64,000 nt of DNA from Chlorobiota bacterium (GTDB lineage Bacteria > Bacteroidota > Bacteroidia > Bacteroidales > F082): NCBI GenBank assembly GCA_030596395.1, contig JAUVKF010000001.1:89065-153064 (forward strand), given 5' to 3'. The notes under the pieces were generated by a model that was given only the letters and a program-made list of their open reading frames with translations, was not told the origin of the DNA and did not search any database. Both the position numbers and the translations under genes were made by a program. This document shows positions 35,253-45,014 of the stretch, one piece after another; the stretch's first letter is position 1; each line of letters opens with the position of its first letter.

Positions 35253-37769
35253 ATGAATAAAAACCTTTTTAAAAAGTTAATACCCTACCTGGTTGCTATC
35301 GTTGTGTTTTTGGCGATTACCATGGTTTATTTTTCTCCTTTGCTCGAAGGGAAAAAACTCGACCAGCACGACATCACCATGTTCAAAGGGATGTCGAAAG
35401 AAATTGTTGATTTCAGGGAGCAAACGGGTGAAGAAGCATTATGGACAAATTCCATGTTTGGTGGGATGCCTGCCTGGCAAATTTCGGTTAAATACAACGG
35501 GAACCTTACCAGGTTTTTGGATAAACTGTTTACCTTATGGCTGCCTTACCCGGCCAATTATGTGTTCTTGTATTTTCTTGGCTTTTTTATTCTGATGCTG
35601 GTGCTTCGCATCAACCCCTGGGTGGGACTTGCAGGCTCAATTGCCTTTGCAATGTCTTCATATTTTTTTATCATTCTTGGTGCCGGACATACTTCCAAAG
35701 CACATGCGATCGGTTATATGGCACCGGTTTTGGCCGGTATTATTTTAACTTACCGGGGCAAATACTGGCAGGGCGCACTGTTAACGGCCCTGGCACTGGC
35801 ATTAGAGATTAGATCAGGCCATTTGCAGATTACCTATTATCTGTTGCTGATTGTTGTTGTATATGGCATTTACCAGTTGATCAATGCTTTTTATGAAAAA
35901 CAATATTCACATTTTGTAAAAGCATCAGGGTTTTTGATAATTGCAGCTTTATTAGCGGTATTAACACATTCAACCAATTTATGGGCTACTTATGAATACG
36001 GTAAAGATACCATGCGAGGAAAGCCCGAACTAACAAAAAACCAGACCAATAAATCTAGTGGACTTGACAGGGATTATATCACCCACTGGAGTTATGGAAT
36101 TGGTGAAACATGGTCGTTGATGATTCCCAATGCCAAAGGTGGTGCGAGTGGAGCAATTGGCCAGCAAAAAGCATTAAGCAAAGCCGACCGCAGGTATCAA
36201 AGCACAATTGCCAGGCAAGGCTCAGCATATTGGGGCGACCAACCCGGCACATCCGGACCTGTTTATGTGGGCGTTATTGTTGTATTCTTATTTATCTTGG
36301 GTATGTTTATCGTTGACGATAAGTTGAAATGGGTATTGCTTTCCGTTACTGTATTGTCAATCTTCCTGGCATGGGGTAAAAATTTCATGCCATTTACTGA
36401 TTTTTTTATTGATTACATTCCAGGCTACAACAAGTTCAGGGCTGTGTCGATGACTTTAGTCATCGCCGAACTGGCTATACCCATACTGGCATTCATGGCA
36501 CTGAATATAATTATTAATGAGCCAGGGCTCATTAAAAACAACTTAAAGGCTCTTTATATTTCGTTTGGTTTGACGGGCGGTATCATTTTATTATTTGTGG
36601 TTACGCCAACTACCTTCTTTAATTTTCTAAACCTCACCGAGCAGAATTATTTGCGTGAATTACCGAATTCGAATGAAAGCAATCAGGTAGCTGAAATCTT
36701 TGCCAATATTGAATTGGTCAGGATTGCAATCTTCAGGACTGATGCTTTAAGGAGTTTGCTTTTTGTGGTGCTGGGAGCAGGACTTGTTTTTGCTTATACC
36801 TTTGGAAAAATTAAAAAAGTATGGGTAATTGCGGGGATTGCAATTCTGATTCTTGTTGACATGTTTGGTATCAATCGCAGGTATCTGAACAATGATAATT
36901 TTATCAGGGCAAAGCAATATGATGAACCATTTCAGGCATCAAGGGCCAACAAAGATATCTTGCAGGATACCGACCCGGATTTCAGGGTACTTGATATTAC
37001 CAAAAGCACTTTTAACGATGCAAGTTGTTCTTATTTCCATAAATCAATTGGCGGATATCATGGAGCCAAACTACAACGTTACCAGGATTTGATTGATGAA
37101 TATATCAATCCTGAAATAATGGTGCTGGTTGAAAAATTACCAGGAAGACAGACCCAGAACCAAATCGATCAGGTTTTAAGCAATCAAAAGGTTCTCAATA
37201 TGCTGAATACAAAATACATCATCCTGAGGCCTGAGATGATGCCACTTCCAAATAATAGCGCCTTTGGAAATGCTTGGTTTGTTGAAGGATACATGGCAGC
37301 ACAAGATGCCGACAGCGAGCTGGCGATGGTTAAAATAAATGATTTGAAGACTACGGCTATTGTTGATGAACGTTTTGCTGACCAGTTGCCTTCGGATCAC
37401 TTCGGCCAGGATAAAAATGCAATCATTGAATTGGAATCGTATGCACCGAACCACTTAAAGTATCAGTATAACTCATCATCCGAGCAAATGGTGGTTTTCT
37501 CTGAAATTTATTATGACAAAGGATGGAATGCATACCTTGATGGAGAAAAGGTACCCTATTTCAGGGCAAATTATATTTTAAGGGCAATGATGATCCCGGA
37601 AGGGAAACATATTATTGAGTTCAAATTTGAACCGAAAGTCTGGGCAATTGGTGAGAAAGTGTCTTTTGCCAGTTCGTTGCTGTTGATTTTACTTGTCCTG
37701 AGTGGGGTGATCCACACAGCATTGCAGCATCGCAGCGTTGTGCATCCAGTCTCCACCAATTACGAATGA
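35253..37769 (+). CDS. YfhO-family membrane protein
   Basis: This 838-residue integral membrane protein has about 12 helices. It starts with a short cytoplasmic stretch and helix 1 (about 10-28), then a large periplasmic loop (SPLLEGKKLDQHDITMFKGM, about 30-50) of GT-C glycosyltransferase style. The C-terminal part (about 550-800) is soluble-like, with GYHGAKLQRYQDLIDEYI and YYDKGWNAYLDGEKVPYFRANY, both typical of YfhO/DUF6056-like Bacteroidota proteins. YfhO in Bacilli helps glycosylate lipoteichoic acid; the role here is unknown. I start at the ATG 35253 rather than the preceding TTG. Its stop overlaps the next gene's ATG. Confidence 0.88.
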   Translation: MNKNLFKKLIPYLVAIVVFLAITMVYFSPLLEGKKLDQHDITMFKGMSKEIVDFREQTGEEALWTNSMFGGMPAWQISVKYNGNLTRFLDKLFTLWLPYPANYVFLYFLGFFILMLVLRINPWVGLAGSIAFAMSSYFFIILGAGHTSKAHAIGYMAPVLAGIILTYRGKYWQGALLTALALALEIRSGHLQITYYLLLIVVVYGIYQLINAFYEKQYSHFVKASGFLIIAALLAVLTHSTNLWATYEYGKDTMRGKPELTKNQTNKSSGLDRDYITHWSYGIGETWSLMIPNAKGGASGAIGQQKALSKADRRYQSTIARQGSAYWGDQPGTSGPVYVGVIVVFLFILGMFIVDDKLKWVLLSVTVLSIFLAWGKNFMPFTDFFIDYIPGYNKFRAVSMTLVIAELAIPILAFMALNIIINEPGLIKNNLKALYISFGLTGGIILLFVVTPTTFFNFLNLTEQNYLRELPNSNESNQVAEIFANIELVRIAIFRTDALRSLLFVVLGAGLVFAYTFGKIKKVWVIAGIAILILVDMFGINRRYLNNDNFIRAKQYDEPFQASRANKDILQDTDPDFRVLDITKSTFNDASCSYFHKSIGGYHGAKLQRYQDLIDEYINPEIMVLVEKLPGRQTQNQIDQVLSNQKVLNMLNTKYIILRPEMMPLPNNSAFGNAWFVEGYMAAQDADSELAMVKINDLKTTAIVDERFADQLPSDHFGQDKNAIIELESYAPNHLKYQYNSSSEQMVVFSEIYYDKGWNAYLDGEKVPYFRANYILRAMMIPEGKHIIEFKFEPKVWAIGEKVSFASSLLLILLVLSGVIHTALQHRSVVHPVSTNYE

Positions 37770-39079
37770 CCAATTATCCAATGACTAAGAAGGTCCTCAT
37801 CATAACATATTACTGGCCGCCAAGCGGGGGCGCCGGTGTGCAGCGATGGGTGAAGTTTGTAAAATATCTTCCTGATTTTGGTTTCGAGCCTATTGTTTTA
37901 ACCGTCGATCCCCAATATGCTTCTTACCCAGTTATCGATAAAAGCCTGGTGAATGAAATACCACAAGACCTGAAAGTTTATCACACCAAATCAAACGAAC
38001 CATTTAAATTCTACAAAAAAGTTTCCGGAAAATCAGATATACCCCATGCCGGTTTTGCAAACGAATCTGAGGCCGGGCTAATGCAAAAGTTTTCGCGTTT
38101 TATACGTGGTAATTTTTTTATTCCTGATGCGCGAAAGGGTTGGAATAAATTTGCCTTCAGCAAAGCGAAACAGTTAATATCCGAAAATGGTATAAGTCAT
38201 CTTATCACGACAAGCCCACCTCACTCTACTCAGCTAATCGGGCTTAAATTAAAAAATGTATTAAATATTAACTGGCTGGCCGACTTGCGTGACCCCTGGA
38301 CAGATATTTATTATTACGATCAATTGTATCATACTGCACCGGCAAAAAAAATTGATAAAGGTTTCGAAAGGAAAGTGTTAACCAATGCAGACCAGATTCT
38401 TGTTGTAAGCGATGCCATTAAAAAACAATTTCTCACAAAATCACCTTCCTTAACTGAAAATAAATTCATCGTCATTCCAAATGGATATGATGAGGATGAT
38501 TTTTCAGATCGCCAAATCGCTGATGCAGAGAGGTTTATTATTACCTATACGGGAACACTCGCCGCCAATTATAACATCGGGACTTTTTTAAAAGCTGTTG
38601 AAAAACTATCAGAAGAAATAGCAGGGAAAAAGATTGCCTTGCGGTTTGTGGGCGTTTTAGCTGAAAACTATAAGCAGCTAATCGAAAACACATCACTCGG
38701 GAAAATTACCGAATTTGTTGGCCATGTTGATCATAAAGCCTCAATCCAATACCTGCTAAAATCCACAATTCTGTTTCTTGCAATACCTGATGTGGCAAAT
38801 AACGAAGGAGTATTAACCGGAAAACTATTTGAATACCTCGCTGCCAAAAAACCTATTTTAGGTGTAGGCCCTGTAAATGGCGATGCTGCCAAGATAATTA
38901 AGGAGTGTAATGCAGGTGAGATGTTCGGTTACGATGATCAGGATAGTATTTACAACTATTTGAAAGACTTATTTAGTAAATGGATCAAACAGGGAAATAT
39001 TGATTTACAGCATAATAACCACCAGGATTATTCAAGAAAAACGCTCACCAAAAAGCTGGTATCCTCAATAAAAAAGTAA
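37766..39079 (+). CDS. Glycosyltransferase (GT4-like)
   Basis: This 437-residue protein begins with KKVLIITYYWPPSGGAGVQRW (about 7-27), the GT-B N-terminal pattern of Bacteroidota glycosyltransferases. The donor-binding C-terminal half has VIPNGYDEDDF, ITYTGTLAANYNIGTFLKAV (about 258-277) and GVLTGKLFEYLAAKKPILGVG (about 350-370), with the E-x7-E-like region. The ATG overlaps the YfhO stop by 4 bp; an internal Met at position 6 is an alternative start. The acceptor is unknown; it probably builds an envelope glycan. Confidence 0.87.
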   Translation: MTNYPMTKKVLIITYYWPPSGGAGVQRWVKFVKYLPDFGFEPIVLTVDPQYASYPVIDKSLVNEIPQDLKVYHTKSNEPFKFYKKVSGKSDIPHAGFANESEAGLMQKFSRFIRGNFFIPDARKGWNKFAFSKAKQLISENGISHLITTSPPHSTQLIGLKLKNVLNINWLADLRDPWTDIYYYDQLYHTAPAKKIDKGFERKVLTNADQILVVSDAIKKQFLTKSPSLTENKFIVIPNGYDEDDFSDRQIADAERFIITYTGTLAANYNIGTFLKAVEKLSEEIAGKKIALRFVGVLAENYKQLIENTSLGKITEFVGHVDHKASIQYLLKSTILFLAIPDVANNEGVLTGKLFEYLAAKKPILGVGPVNGDAAKIIKECNAGEMFGYDDQDSIYNYLKDLFSKWIKQGNIDLQHNNHQDYSRKTLTKKLVSSIKK

Positions 39080-39091
39080 GCAGGTAAAATA

Positions 39092-40084
39092 TCAAATAGA
39101 GCTGTTTGATAAGATATTATTCACAAAGTTTTTGATATCGTAATCCGGTTGATGCAGCACCTGATAAAGTTCCTTCAGCATCAACTTCTTTGTCTTGATT
39201 TGCCGCTTTTTTGCAATTTCTTCCACAAAAACATTCACTGCAATGGTACCTTCCAAGACAACTTTTTCTGAAATATCAGAAGTAAAAAACCCTTTGCCGA
39301 TTAAAAGCCCTAAAGTGCGGTTGCGGCTTAAATCGTTTAAGGCAGTCAGGCTGAAATCGCCAAAACCGCAGTAATTGAACATGGTTTGCTCTTTACCACC
39401 AAATTTTGTAATGATATACCGCATTTCGTTAATGGCCTTTGTAAGGACTAACGAACGTAAGTTTGGAGAATCAAAATGCGCATCAACAATTCCAACAATT
39501 ATTGCGTAAATATTTTTGAGGATGCTGGCCAGTTCAACACCATTTACGTCGGTAGTAAAATCGAGATAAACAGAAGTTTCACTGAATAATTCCTCAAATA
39601 CCTCAAAATTCTTGTTGCGCTGTGAAGTAATGGTTAAACCGGTTGGCATATTATTAATGATCTCACGGGCAAATGATGGGCCTTTCATACTGAATACCTG
39701 GTTCGACAAAATACGGGCCAATCCCTGTGGGATAGTTTTATGCTCAGGACCAAAACCTTTAGCCAGATTAACAACCAATGCATTAGGGTTAAACAAAGCG
39801 CTATTATCTGTCACATAATTAACCACAACATTGGATGGAATTCCAAGAAAGATGATGTCGGATTCAGCAAGGGCATTCAAGTCTTTTGTTGCGCTCAAGG
39901 ATGGGTGAAGTGCAAAATTGGGAAAATATTTCTTATTAACCTGCTCTGTGTTAATTGTTTTAACTACATCGCTCTCGATCGACAGTAGTGTAATTTCATA
40001 CCTCTCTGTCTGAGCCAACACATTACCCAGGGCTGTTGAAATAGCCCCGCTGCCAACAAAACAAACTTTTAACGGTTTTTCCAT
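39092..40084 (-). CDS. gpsA: Glycerol-3-phosphate dehydrogenase [NAD(P)+]
   Basis: This 330-residue enzyme reduces dihydroxyacetone phosphate to sn-glycerol-3-phosphate for phospholipid synthesis. The Rossmann motif is CFVGSGAISTALGNVLA (about 8-24). GIPSNVV (about 75-81), NLAKGF (about 105-110), GPSFAREI (about 133-140) and the catalytic-Lys region ASILKNIYAIIVGI (about 185-198) follow. AGFGD-type GFGDFSLTALNDLSRNRTLG (about 240-259) is also present. It is slightly diverged but retains the key motifs. Confidence 0.93.
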   Translation of the reverse strand: MEKPLKVCFVGSGAISTALGNVLAQTERYEITLLSIESDVVKTINTEQVNKKYFPNFALHPSLSATKDLNALAESDIIFLGIPSNVVVNYVTDNSALFNPNALVVNLAKGFGPEHKTIPQGLARILSNQVFSMKGPSFAREIINNMPTGLTITSQRNKNFEVFEELFSETSVYLDFTTDVNGVELASILKNIYAIIVGIVDAHFDSPNLRSLVLTKAINEMRYIITKFGGKEQTMFNYCGFGDFSLTALNDLSRNRTLGLLIGKGFFTSDISEKVVLEGTIAVNVFVEEIAKKRQIKTKKLMLKELYQVLHQPDYDIKNFVNNILSNSSI

Positions 40085-40145
40085 TTGTGTATCATTCTGT
40101 ATCAGGTAAAAGTACCAAAATATTTTGTTTCGACCGGTTCAGCAA

Positions 40146-41627
40146 TTACCTGGATTTGATCTTTGAAAAAATATTGTCGATGCGCTCGTTGATATCATCC
40201 GAGATTGACAGATAATAAACCGGCACCATGAACAGGATAAAAATTAAGCCACTTCTGACTATGATATCTAAAATGTAATTCGAAAAGGCAGGGAGGAAAG
40301 TAGAAATCCAGTATGAACCCAATGCAATCATTACAAGCAGCACAAATTTGAATGTAAAAGGCTGAAGACGAAACTTATAGTAAAGAAACAGGTATTTTAC
40401 GAGGTTAAAAATAAATTTCGAGATCATTGAAGCTATAGCCGCTCCTACAATACCGTAAACCGGGATCAGCAACAAATTAGTAACTACGATCAGGATGGCA
40501 AAGCCAAACAGAAAATAGGATAAGTATTTATAGTATTTTGAATTTACAATGATGTGCGGACTCACCCCAAGGGCGATATCAAAAAGATTTGCAATACCTA
40601 TGAAAAAGATCACCATTTTACCTGGCAAATAATCAGGTTTGATCATGTAAAAAACATTGTCAATATTGCCCCATATTCCGATGAAAAGCAATAAACCGAC
40701 CACACTTAAACTGATGCTGCTTTTCCGGTATATTTTGCTGATAGTTTGTAAATCATTTGCTTTCCATGCATCAGCTATCACAACCGAACCGATCTTTCCC
40801 ATTGTGCGAAGCGGCACCAAAATCAAAGTCCCAAAGAAAAAGGTTATCGTATAAATTCCCGCCGCACTTAAACCAAGCATCTCATTGATCATTAAAATAT
40901 CAATATTCATCACCAACACACCCGAAAAGCTGGCCAGTACACCAAAAATCCCCACACTGATCATCTCATTTCTCAAGCCTTTATTAATGAAATTAAAGTC
41001 AGGCTTAATGTGCATCTGTTTTGTACGGATTAAAGAAATAAACAATAAAATTGACGGAGTGATCATGGCCAGTACATAAAGGATTACCAACCAGTGGAAA
41101 TCGATCAACTGAAAATAATACAGCAGGATTACTAGCAGAATTATTGCGCGCTGTATCACCTCTTTATAAAAAATGCCTTTTACCGCATTATACAATATCC
41201 TGAAATAAGTGTCGAAAGCATTGAACAGAAGGGTAAAAACAATCAGGGGGATAACGTAATAGAAGTATTCATTAAAAAGTGCTGATTTGCCCTGCGACTG
41301 ATCCACAATAGCAGGTTTTAAAGCAAGGTAAACAGCCAGTGCAATGATCAACCCAACCAGCGAAACCAGCAGCGAAAGGCCAAGGAACCCATGGTGCTTT
41401 TTATCAGGATCCCTGAAATGCGGGAACATTTTTACCGAAACAGCAGTGAACCCCAACCCGGCAAACTGCGCAAACAAAGTTGCGTACGAAACAATAACCC
41501 TGAGTAGACCAACTTCTTCGGTACTCAGTATCCGTGGGTAAAGTATAGCAGTGATAATGAAACCAAGGATAACACCAACATAAGAAAAGATGGTGCCTGT
41601 AATGCTTTGTTTTTTGATGATGCCCAA
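40146..41627 (-). CDS. Polysaccharide flippase (Wzx/MATE-like)
   Basis: This 493-residue protein has about 12-14 predicted helices. The start KQSITGTIFSYVGVILGFI and the loop YPRILSTEEVGLLRVIVSY (about 30-48) match the polysaccharide-biosynthesis (Wzx-type, MOP superfamily) export family. C-terminal LLIPVYGIVGAAIASMISKF is also characteristic. It should flip lipid-linked sugar units across the inner membrane. No in-frame ATG exists upstream: a TAA lies seven codons before, so TTG at 41627 is the likely start. The methyltransferase and glycosyltransferase just upstream on the same strand suggest a small glycan operon. Confidence 0.86.
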   Translation of the reverse strand: MGIIKKQSITGTIFSYVGVILGFIITAILYPRILSTEEVGLLRVIVSYATLFAQFAGLGFTAVSVKMFPHFRDPDKKHHGFLGLSLLVSLVGLIIALAVYLALKPAIVDQSQGKSALFNEYFYYVIPLIVFTLLFNAFDTYFRILYNAVKGIFYKEVIQRAIILLVILLYYFQLIDFHWLVILYVLAMITPSILLFISLIRTKQMHIKPDFNFINKGLRNEMISVGIFGVLASFSGVLVMNIDILMINEMLGLSAAGIYTITFFFGTLILVPLRTMGKIGSVVIADAWKANDLQTISKIYRKSSISLSVVGLLLFIGIWGNIDNVFYMIKPDYLPGKMVIFFIGIANLFDIALGVSPHIIVNSKYYKYLSYFLFGFAILIVVTNLLLIPVYGIVGAAIASMISKFIFNLVKYLFLYYKFRLQPFTFKFVLLVMIALGSYWISTFLPAFSNYILDIIVRSGLIFILFMVPVYYLSISDDINERIDNIFSKIKSR

Positions 41628-41658
41628 CTTGATAGTTTTATCGCGTTAAAAATACCAT

Positions 41659-42429
41659 TTATTTTTTCTCCATGAGGACAAAGAGCCAATAAGGTTTTTT
41701 GGGCGAAACGATCACATTAAAAATATCCATAAAAGTTGCTATCGGATTAAACTGGTACCGGTTCACAAACTTATGCTCACATTTTGGGCATATGGTTTGT
41801 CTTTTGTTTTCAGGCATCCAGTAATTTGGTATCCATGATCGTGGAGGCGATATTCGTTTTTTTATAGTTAATAAATGGGAATTATAATACCTTACCCTGG
41901 TTCCAAAAGTAAAGGTCGAAATAATTTTATGTTCAGGGAATAACCGATGGAAATCTGTGGGTTTAAAGCTCCTTAAATGATTTGGGCTGTTGTACGTGTA
42001 TTTGCATTCAGGGCATTGAATCGATAATTTATCCGGATTCTCATCATTGGGCACAGTGATAAAAATATATTTCTTCGATAGCCTGTTTATTTCCCGGATT
42101 GCTCCTTGTAAAACATCATCTTTAAGGTGTTCGAATAATTCACTTGAAAAACCCATGTCAAAGGAATGATCAGGAAGTGGAATATGATCAGCGCTGGCAT
42201 TTAATTTCTCGGTCTTAACCATTCTCAATGCATGTTCGCTACGGTCAACACCTGTAACACGGTATTGCAGCCCAAGCACATTTGTGATCACTCCATTACC
42301 ACAACCGATATCCACAATGGATTTTACATCATCAGGAATCATTTCAATCACTTTAGATATTTTTTCCTTCAGGTGAGACTCCTGCAATGCCGACCAATCG
42401 AATTTTTCGTAAATGTTTTTGTTATCCAT
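41659..42429 (-). CDS. Class I SAM-dependent methyltransferase
   Basis: This 256-residue protein has motif I as IVDIGCGNGVITNVLG (about 39-54) and motif II-like VTGVDRSEHALRM (about 58-70). FSSELFEHLKDDVL (about 93-106) is the family DxFxHL-type loop. The C-terminus has two CxxC pairs, CPECKYT (about 138) and CPKCEHKF (about 217), which could bind zinc. Its first base overlaps the stop of the upstream glycosyltransferase, so they are co-translated. The substrate may be a sugar or lipid-linked intermediate, but this is an inference. Confidence 0.82.
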   Translation of the reverse strand: MDNKNIYEKFDWSALQESHLKEKISKVIEMIPDDVKSIVDIGCGNGVITNVLGLQYRVTGVDRSEHALRMVKTEKLNASADHIPLPDHSFDMGFSSELFEHLKDDVLQGAIREINRLSKKYIFITVPNDENPDKLSIQCPECKYTYNSPNHLRSFKPTDFHRLFPEHKIISTFTFGTRVRYYNSHLLTIKKRISPPRSWIPNYWMPENKRQTICPKCEHKFVNRYQFNPIATFMDIFNVIVSPKKPYWLFVLMEKK

Positions 42430-43613
42430 TACTTTTTGTCAAATGATTCGTAAAGTTTAATTAAACTTTTATTCCCTTCACTGGTGTTGTATTTCTTTAA
42501 AACAGCCTGGAGTGCATTTTGACTAAGTTTATTATAGACTGTGCTATTTCTCAACTCAACAACTTTTTTTGCAAAATCTTCCGGATCCTCAGCGCGATGA
42601 ATTAGTCCGGCATTTGATTCATTAATCACAGATACTTGAGCAGGACAATCACTTGCAATAACAGGCTTACCAAAATACATGTATTGAAATAATTTGTTTG
42701 CATAAGTTGTATCGTGATGAATATTCCTCAGTAATGGGCACAGTCCACTTTTTGAAGCAACTAAATAAGAAACGATTTTTTCAAAATTTAAATAACCGGT
42801 AAGTTCAACATTGTCAAGGTTGTAATCAATTATCTTTTTGGATAATATTTGCTGTTGGCTGCTATCTCCGATAATCACAAAATGAAAATCGTGTTTATCT
42901 TTCAATAGATTTGCGGCTTCGATAATTGTCAAAGTGCCTCGTCGTAATCCAGTATCACCAAAATATACCAACATGAACTTATCTGTGTACTTATCAATTA
43001 TAGAATTATCATGTTTAAATGATTTTAAGTGGTCGATATCAACATAATTTGGAACAACATATGTTGTTTCAGGAATAACATTGTATTTATTCTGATAATA
43101 ATCTTTCGCTTCAGGTGTAACAAGCACAAGTCGATCAGATAAACTGCTATATCTATTTTGATAATTCTCCCATTTTTTTTGTGGGATTAATATTTTACCA
43201 GTTATTGTATTAGTATGTGCATAGAGTTTCATTATCTCCGGTCTGTTTTCATGAAAATCATAAACAACCCGAATCTTATTTTTCTTACCTAAATTGTATA
43301 CAACTGAGGCCAACGGTAAATCGTGCAGATGAATTACATCAAACTGTATTTTGTTAAGTATTTTTTGAAGATGCCTCTTCCAGAAATTGAAGTAAAAAGG
43401 CAATGTCAGAGCAAGCGCACTGAGTTTATGCAATGATCTGCCTTTATAAATCCGATAAATCGTTAGATTTTTAAATTCTTCAATAATTGGCTTCCTATTG
43501 AAAGTTGTAGCTACTAGAAACACTTTATGTCCAACTTGCGTAAGCGTCCTAATTTCCTTTTCCACCCTAACATCAGGCGGAAACGAAGTTTCAAGAATCA
43601 TTAATATATTCAT
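42429..43613 (-). CDS. Glycosyltransferase family 4-like
   Basis: This 394-residue GT-B protein has an N-terminus MILETSFPPDVRVEKEIRTL (about 5-24) and FDVIHLHDLPLASVVY (about 90-105). The donor domain has FMLVYFGDTGLRRGTLTIIEA (about 210-230) and the ANKLFQYMYFGKPVIASD segment (about 305-322) with the E/Q-rich nucleotide-sugar loop. I choose the ATG at 43613 over a TTG two codons upstream. First gene of the GT-methyltransferase-flippase run. Confidence 0.87.
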   Translation of the reverse strand: MNILMILETSFPPDVRVEKEIRTLTQVGHKVFLVATTFNRKPIIEEFKNLTIYRIYKGRSLHKLSALALTLPFYFNFWKRHLQKILNKIQFDVIHLHDLPLASVVYNLGKKNKIRVVYDFHENRPEIMKLYAHTNTITGKILIPQKKWENYQNRYSSLSDRLVLVTPEAKDYYQNKYNVIPETTYVVPNYVDIDHLKSFKHDNSIIDKYTDKFMLVYFGDTGLRRGTLTIIEAANLLKDKHDFHFVIIGDSSQQQILSKKIIDYNLDNVELTGYLNFEKIVSYLVASKSGLCPLLRNIHHDTTYANKLFQYMYFGKPVIASDCPAQVSVINESNAGLIHRAEDPEDFAKKVVELRNSTVYNKLSQNALQAVLKKYNTSEGNKSLIKLYESFDKK

Positions 43614-43700
43614 CAGCAATATAAATCAAGGCAAAAATCACTAAAAAAATAGCATGGTTGATATTTTAATTTTAAATTTGACTGACCAAATCAATTAATT

Positions 43701-43775
43701 ATGAGGAAATATGCTGTAGTTATTGCAACAATTTTTTTGGCAATGATATATTTGTATAACCCAAATGTTTTTTAA
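43701..43775 (+). CDS. Possible 24-residue membrane peptide
   Basis: ATG at 43701 opens a 24-codon frame, MRKYAVVIATIFLAMIYLYN plus four residues, predicted to be one short membrane helix with a positive N-terminus. TAAATTTG (43673-43680) upstream fits TAnnTTTG. Its end overlaps the convergent 70-aa ORF by 4 bp. It could be chance. Confidence 0.3.
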   Translation: MRKYAVVIATIFLAMIYLYNPNVF

Positions 43776-43984
43776 AGCAGTTTTTGAAGAAAATAAATTT
43801 CTTCTTTTTCATTCATATATTGTAACATATTACTTTTTTTAAACTCTCTATAATAGTAGTCATAATTTCTGCAATCTGGTTCAATCTCATTGAAAGCGCT
43901 CCAAAACTTTTTAAGGTTTGTTTCAAAAAGGATCACCCTATTGTTTTTTATGGCAACGTAAAGAGATTTAAGGTCTCGAATCAT
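43772..43984 (-). CDS. Hypothetical 70-aa protein beside the IS
   Basis: This short, charged, helical protein (KSLYVAIKNNRVILFETNL near the N-terminus, basic/acidic mix) has no recognised family. A well-formed promoter (TTTG at 44020-44017, 20-bp spacer, TATATTTG at 43996-43989 on the minus strand) precedes it and faces the IS promoter. It may be a cargo or regulatory gene of the island. Confidence 0.5.
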   Translation of the reverse strand: MIRDLKSLYVAIKNNRVILFETNLKKFWSAFNEIEPDCRNYDYYYREFKKSNMLQYMNEKEEIYFLQKLL

Positions 43985-43988
43985 AGGG

Positions 43989-44056
43989 CAAATATAATAT
44001 AATACGTAATAATTTGCAAATAAATTTGCATATACAAAATATTACGTGTATATTTG
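43989..44056. promoter_or_regulatory. Palindromic divergent promoter region
   Basis: The left edge CAAATATA and right edge TATATTTG are complementary -7 elements of opposite promoters. Each has a TTTG -33 element about 20 bp away (44017-44020 minus, 44025-44028 plus). Internal ACGTAATA/TATTACGT and GCAAAT/ATTTGC blocks are also mirrored, so nearly the whole 68 bp is an imperfect inverted repeat. Confidence 0.65.
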
Positions 44057-44075
44057 CATTATAAATATATGAGTT

Positions 44076-45014
44076 ATGTGTAATCATGCAAAAGATTTAA
44101 GGGATTTCGATAGTTTATTTGAGTTGTTAGATTATTTTACTACTGAAAAAGTATGTCAGGATTATCTTGCTGTATTACGTTGGAATGGTAAAGAAACATG
44201 TCCTTATTGTGATAGTGATAAGGTTAATATGCTTAAAGGAAACACTAAAAGATACAAATGTTATGGATGCCGTAAACAGTTTAGTGTTAAAGTAGGCACT
44301 ATATTTCATGATAGCAAAATATCACTTAGAAAATGGTTTGTCGCTATATACCTTATTACTGCTCATAAAAAAGGTGTTTCATCACACCAATTAGCAAGGG
44401 ATTTAAAGATTACGCAAAAAAGTGCATGGTTCATTCTACAAAGAGTAAGGGAAACCTATAAGCCTGCAAATGATAAATTTTCTAATGAAGTAGAGATAGA
44501 TGAAACTTATATAGGCGGTAAAGAAAGTAATAAGCATAGGAACAGAAGAACACCTGACACACAAGGAAGAAGTATTAAGACTAAATCTCCTGTATTAGGA
44601 ATATTAGAAAGAAATGGAAAAGTATATGCTATTCCTGTTAAAAATACTAAAGGAGCAACCATTTTGCCTATTATGAGAGAAAGGATTGAGCAGGGTTCCA
44701 ATGTATATACAGATGAATACAGACCATACAGGGCTTTATCTAAAGAGTTTAATCATGGTTTAGTTAATCATAGTGCAGAACAATATGTTAGTGGTACTGT
44801 ACACACAAACAACATTGAGAACTTCTGGTCGTTACTTAAAAGAGGTATTGATGGTATTTATCATCATGTAAGTGATAAACATTTGGAAAAGTACGTAAAT
44901 GAGTTTACTTTTAGATACAACAATAGAAATCTAAGCGAAGGTTCTAAATTTGATATTGCTATTGCAAATGGAGTTAACAAAAGTTTAGATTATAAAACAT
45001 TGATTAGTGACTAA
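44076..45014 (+). CDS. IS1595-family (ISXO2-like) transposase
   Basis: This 312-residue protein has an N-terminal zinc ribbon, CPYCDSDK (about 48-55) and YKCYGCRKQF (about 65-74), then KVGTIFHDSKISLRKWFVAI. The ISXO2-like DDE/DDN catalytic core shows VEIDETYIGG (about 147-156), NVYTDEYRPY (about 208-217) and HTNNIENFWSLLKRGI (about 246-261). It would move its element by cut-and-paste or copy. It uses its own promoter inside the palindrome just upstream. Terminal inverted repeats could not be fixed by eye. A small basic ORF overlaps its end. The frame is intact. Confidence 0.93.
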   Translation: MCNHAKDLRDFDSLFELLDYFTTEKVCQDYLAVLRWNGKETCPYCDSDKVNMLKGNTKRYKCYGCRKQFSVKVGTIFHDSKISLRKWFVAIYLITAHKKGVSSHQLARDLKITQKSAWFILQRVRETYKPANDKFSNEVEIDETYIGGKESNKHRNRRTPDTQGRSIKTKSPVLGILERNGKVYAIPVKNTKGATILPIMRERIEQGSNVYTDEYRPYRALSKEFNHGLVNHSAEQYVSGTVHTNNIENFWSLLKRGIDGIYHHVSDKHLEKYVNEFTFRYNNRNLSEGSKFDIAIANGVNKSLDYKTLISD

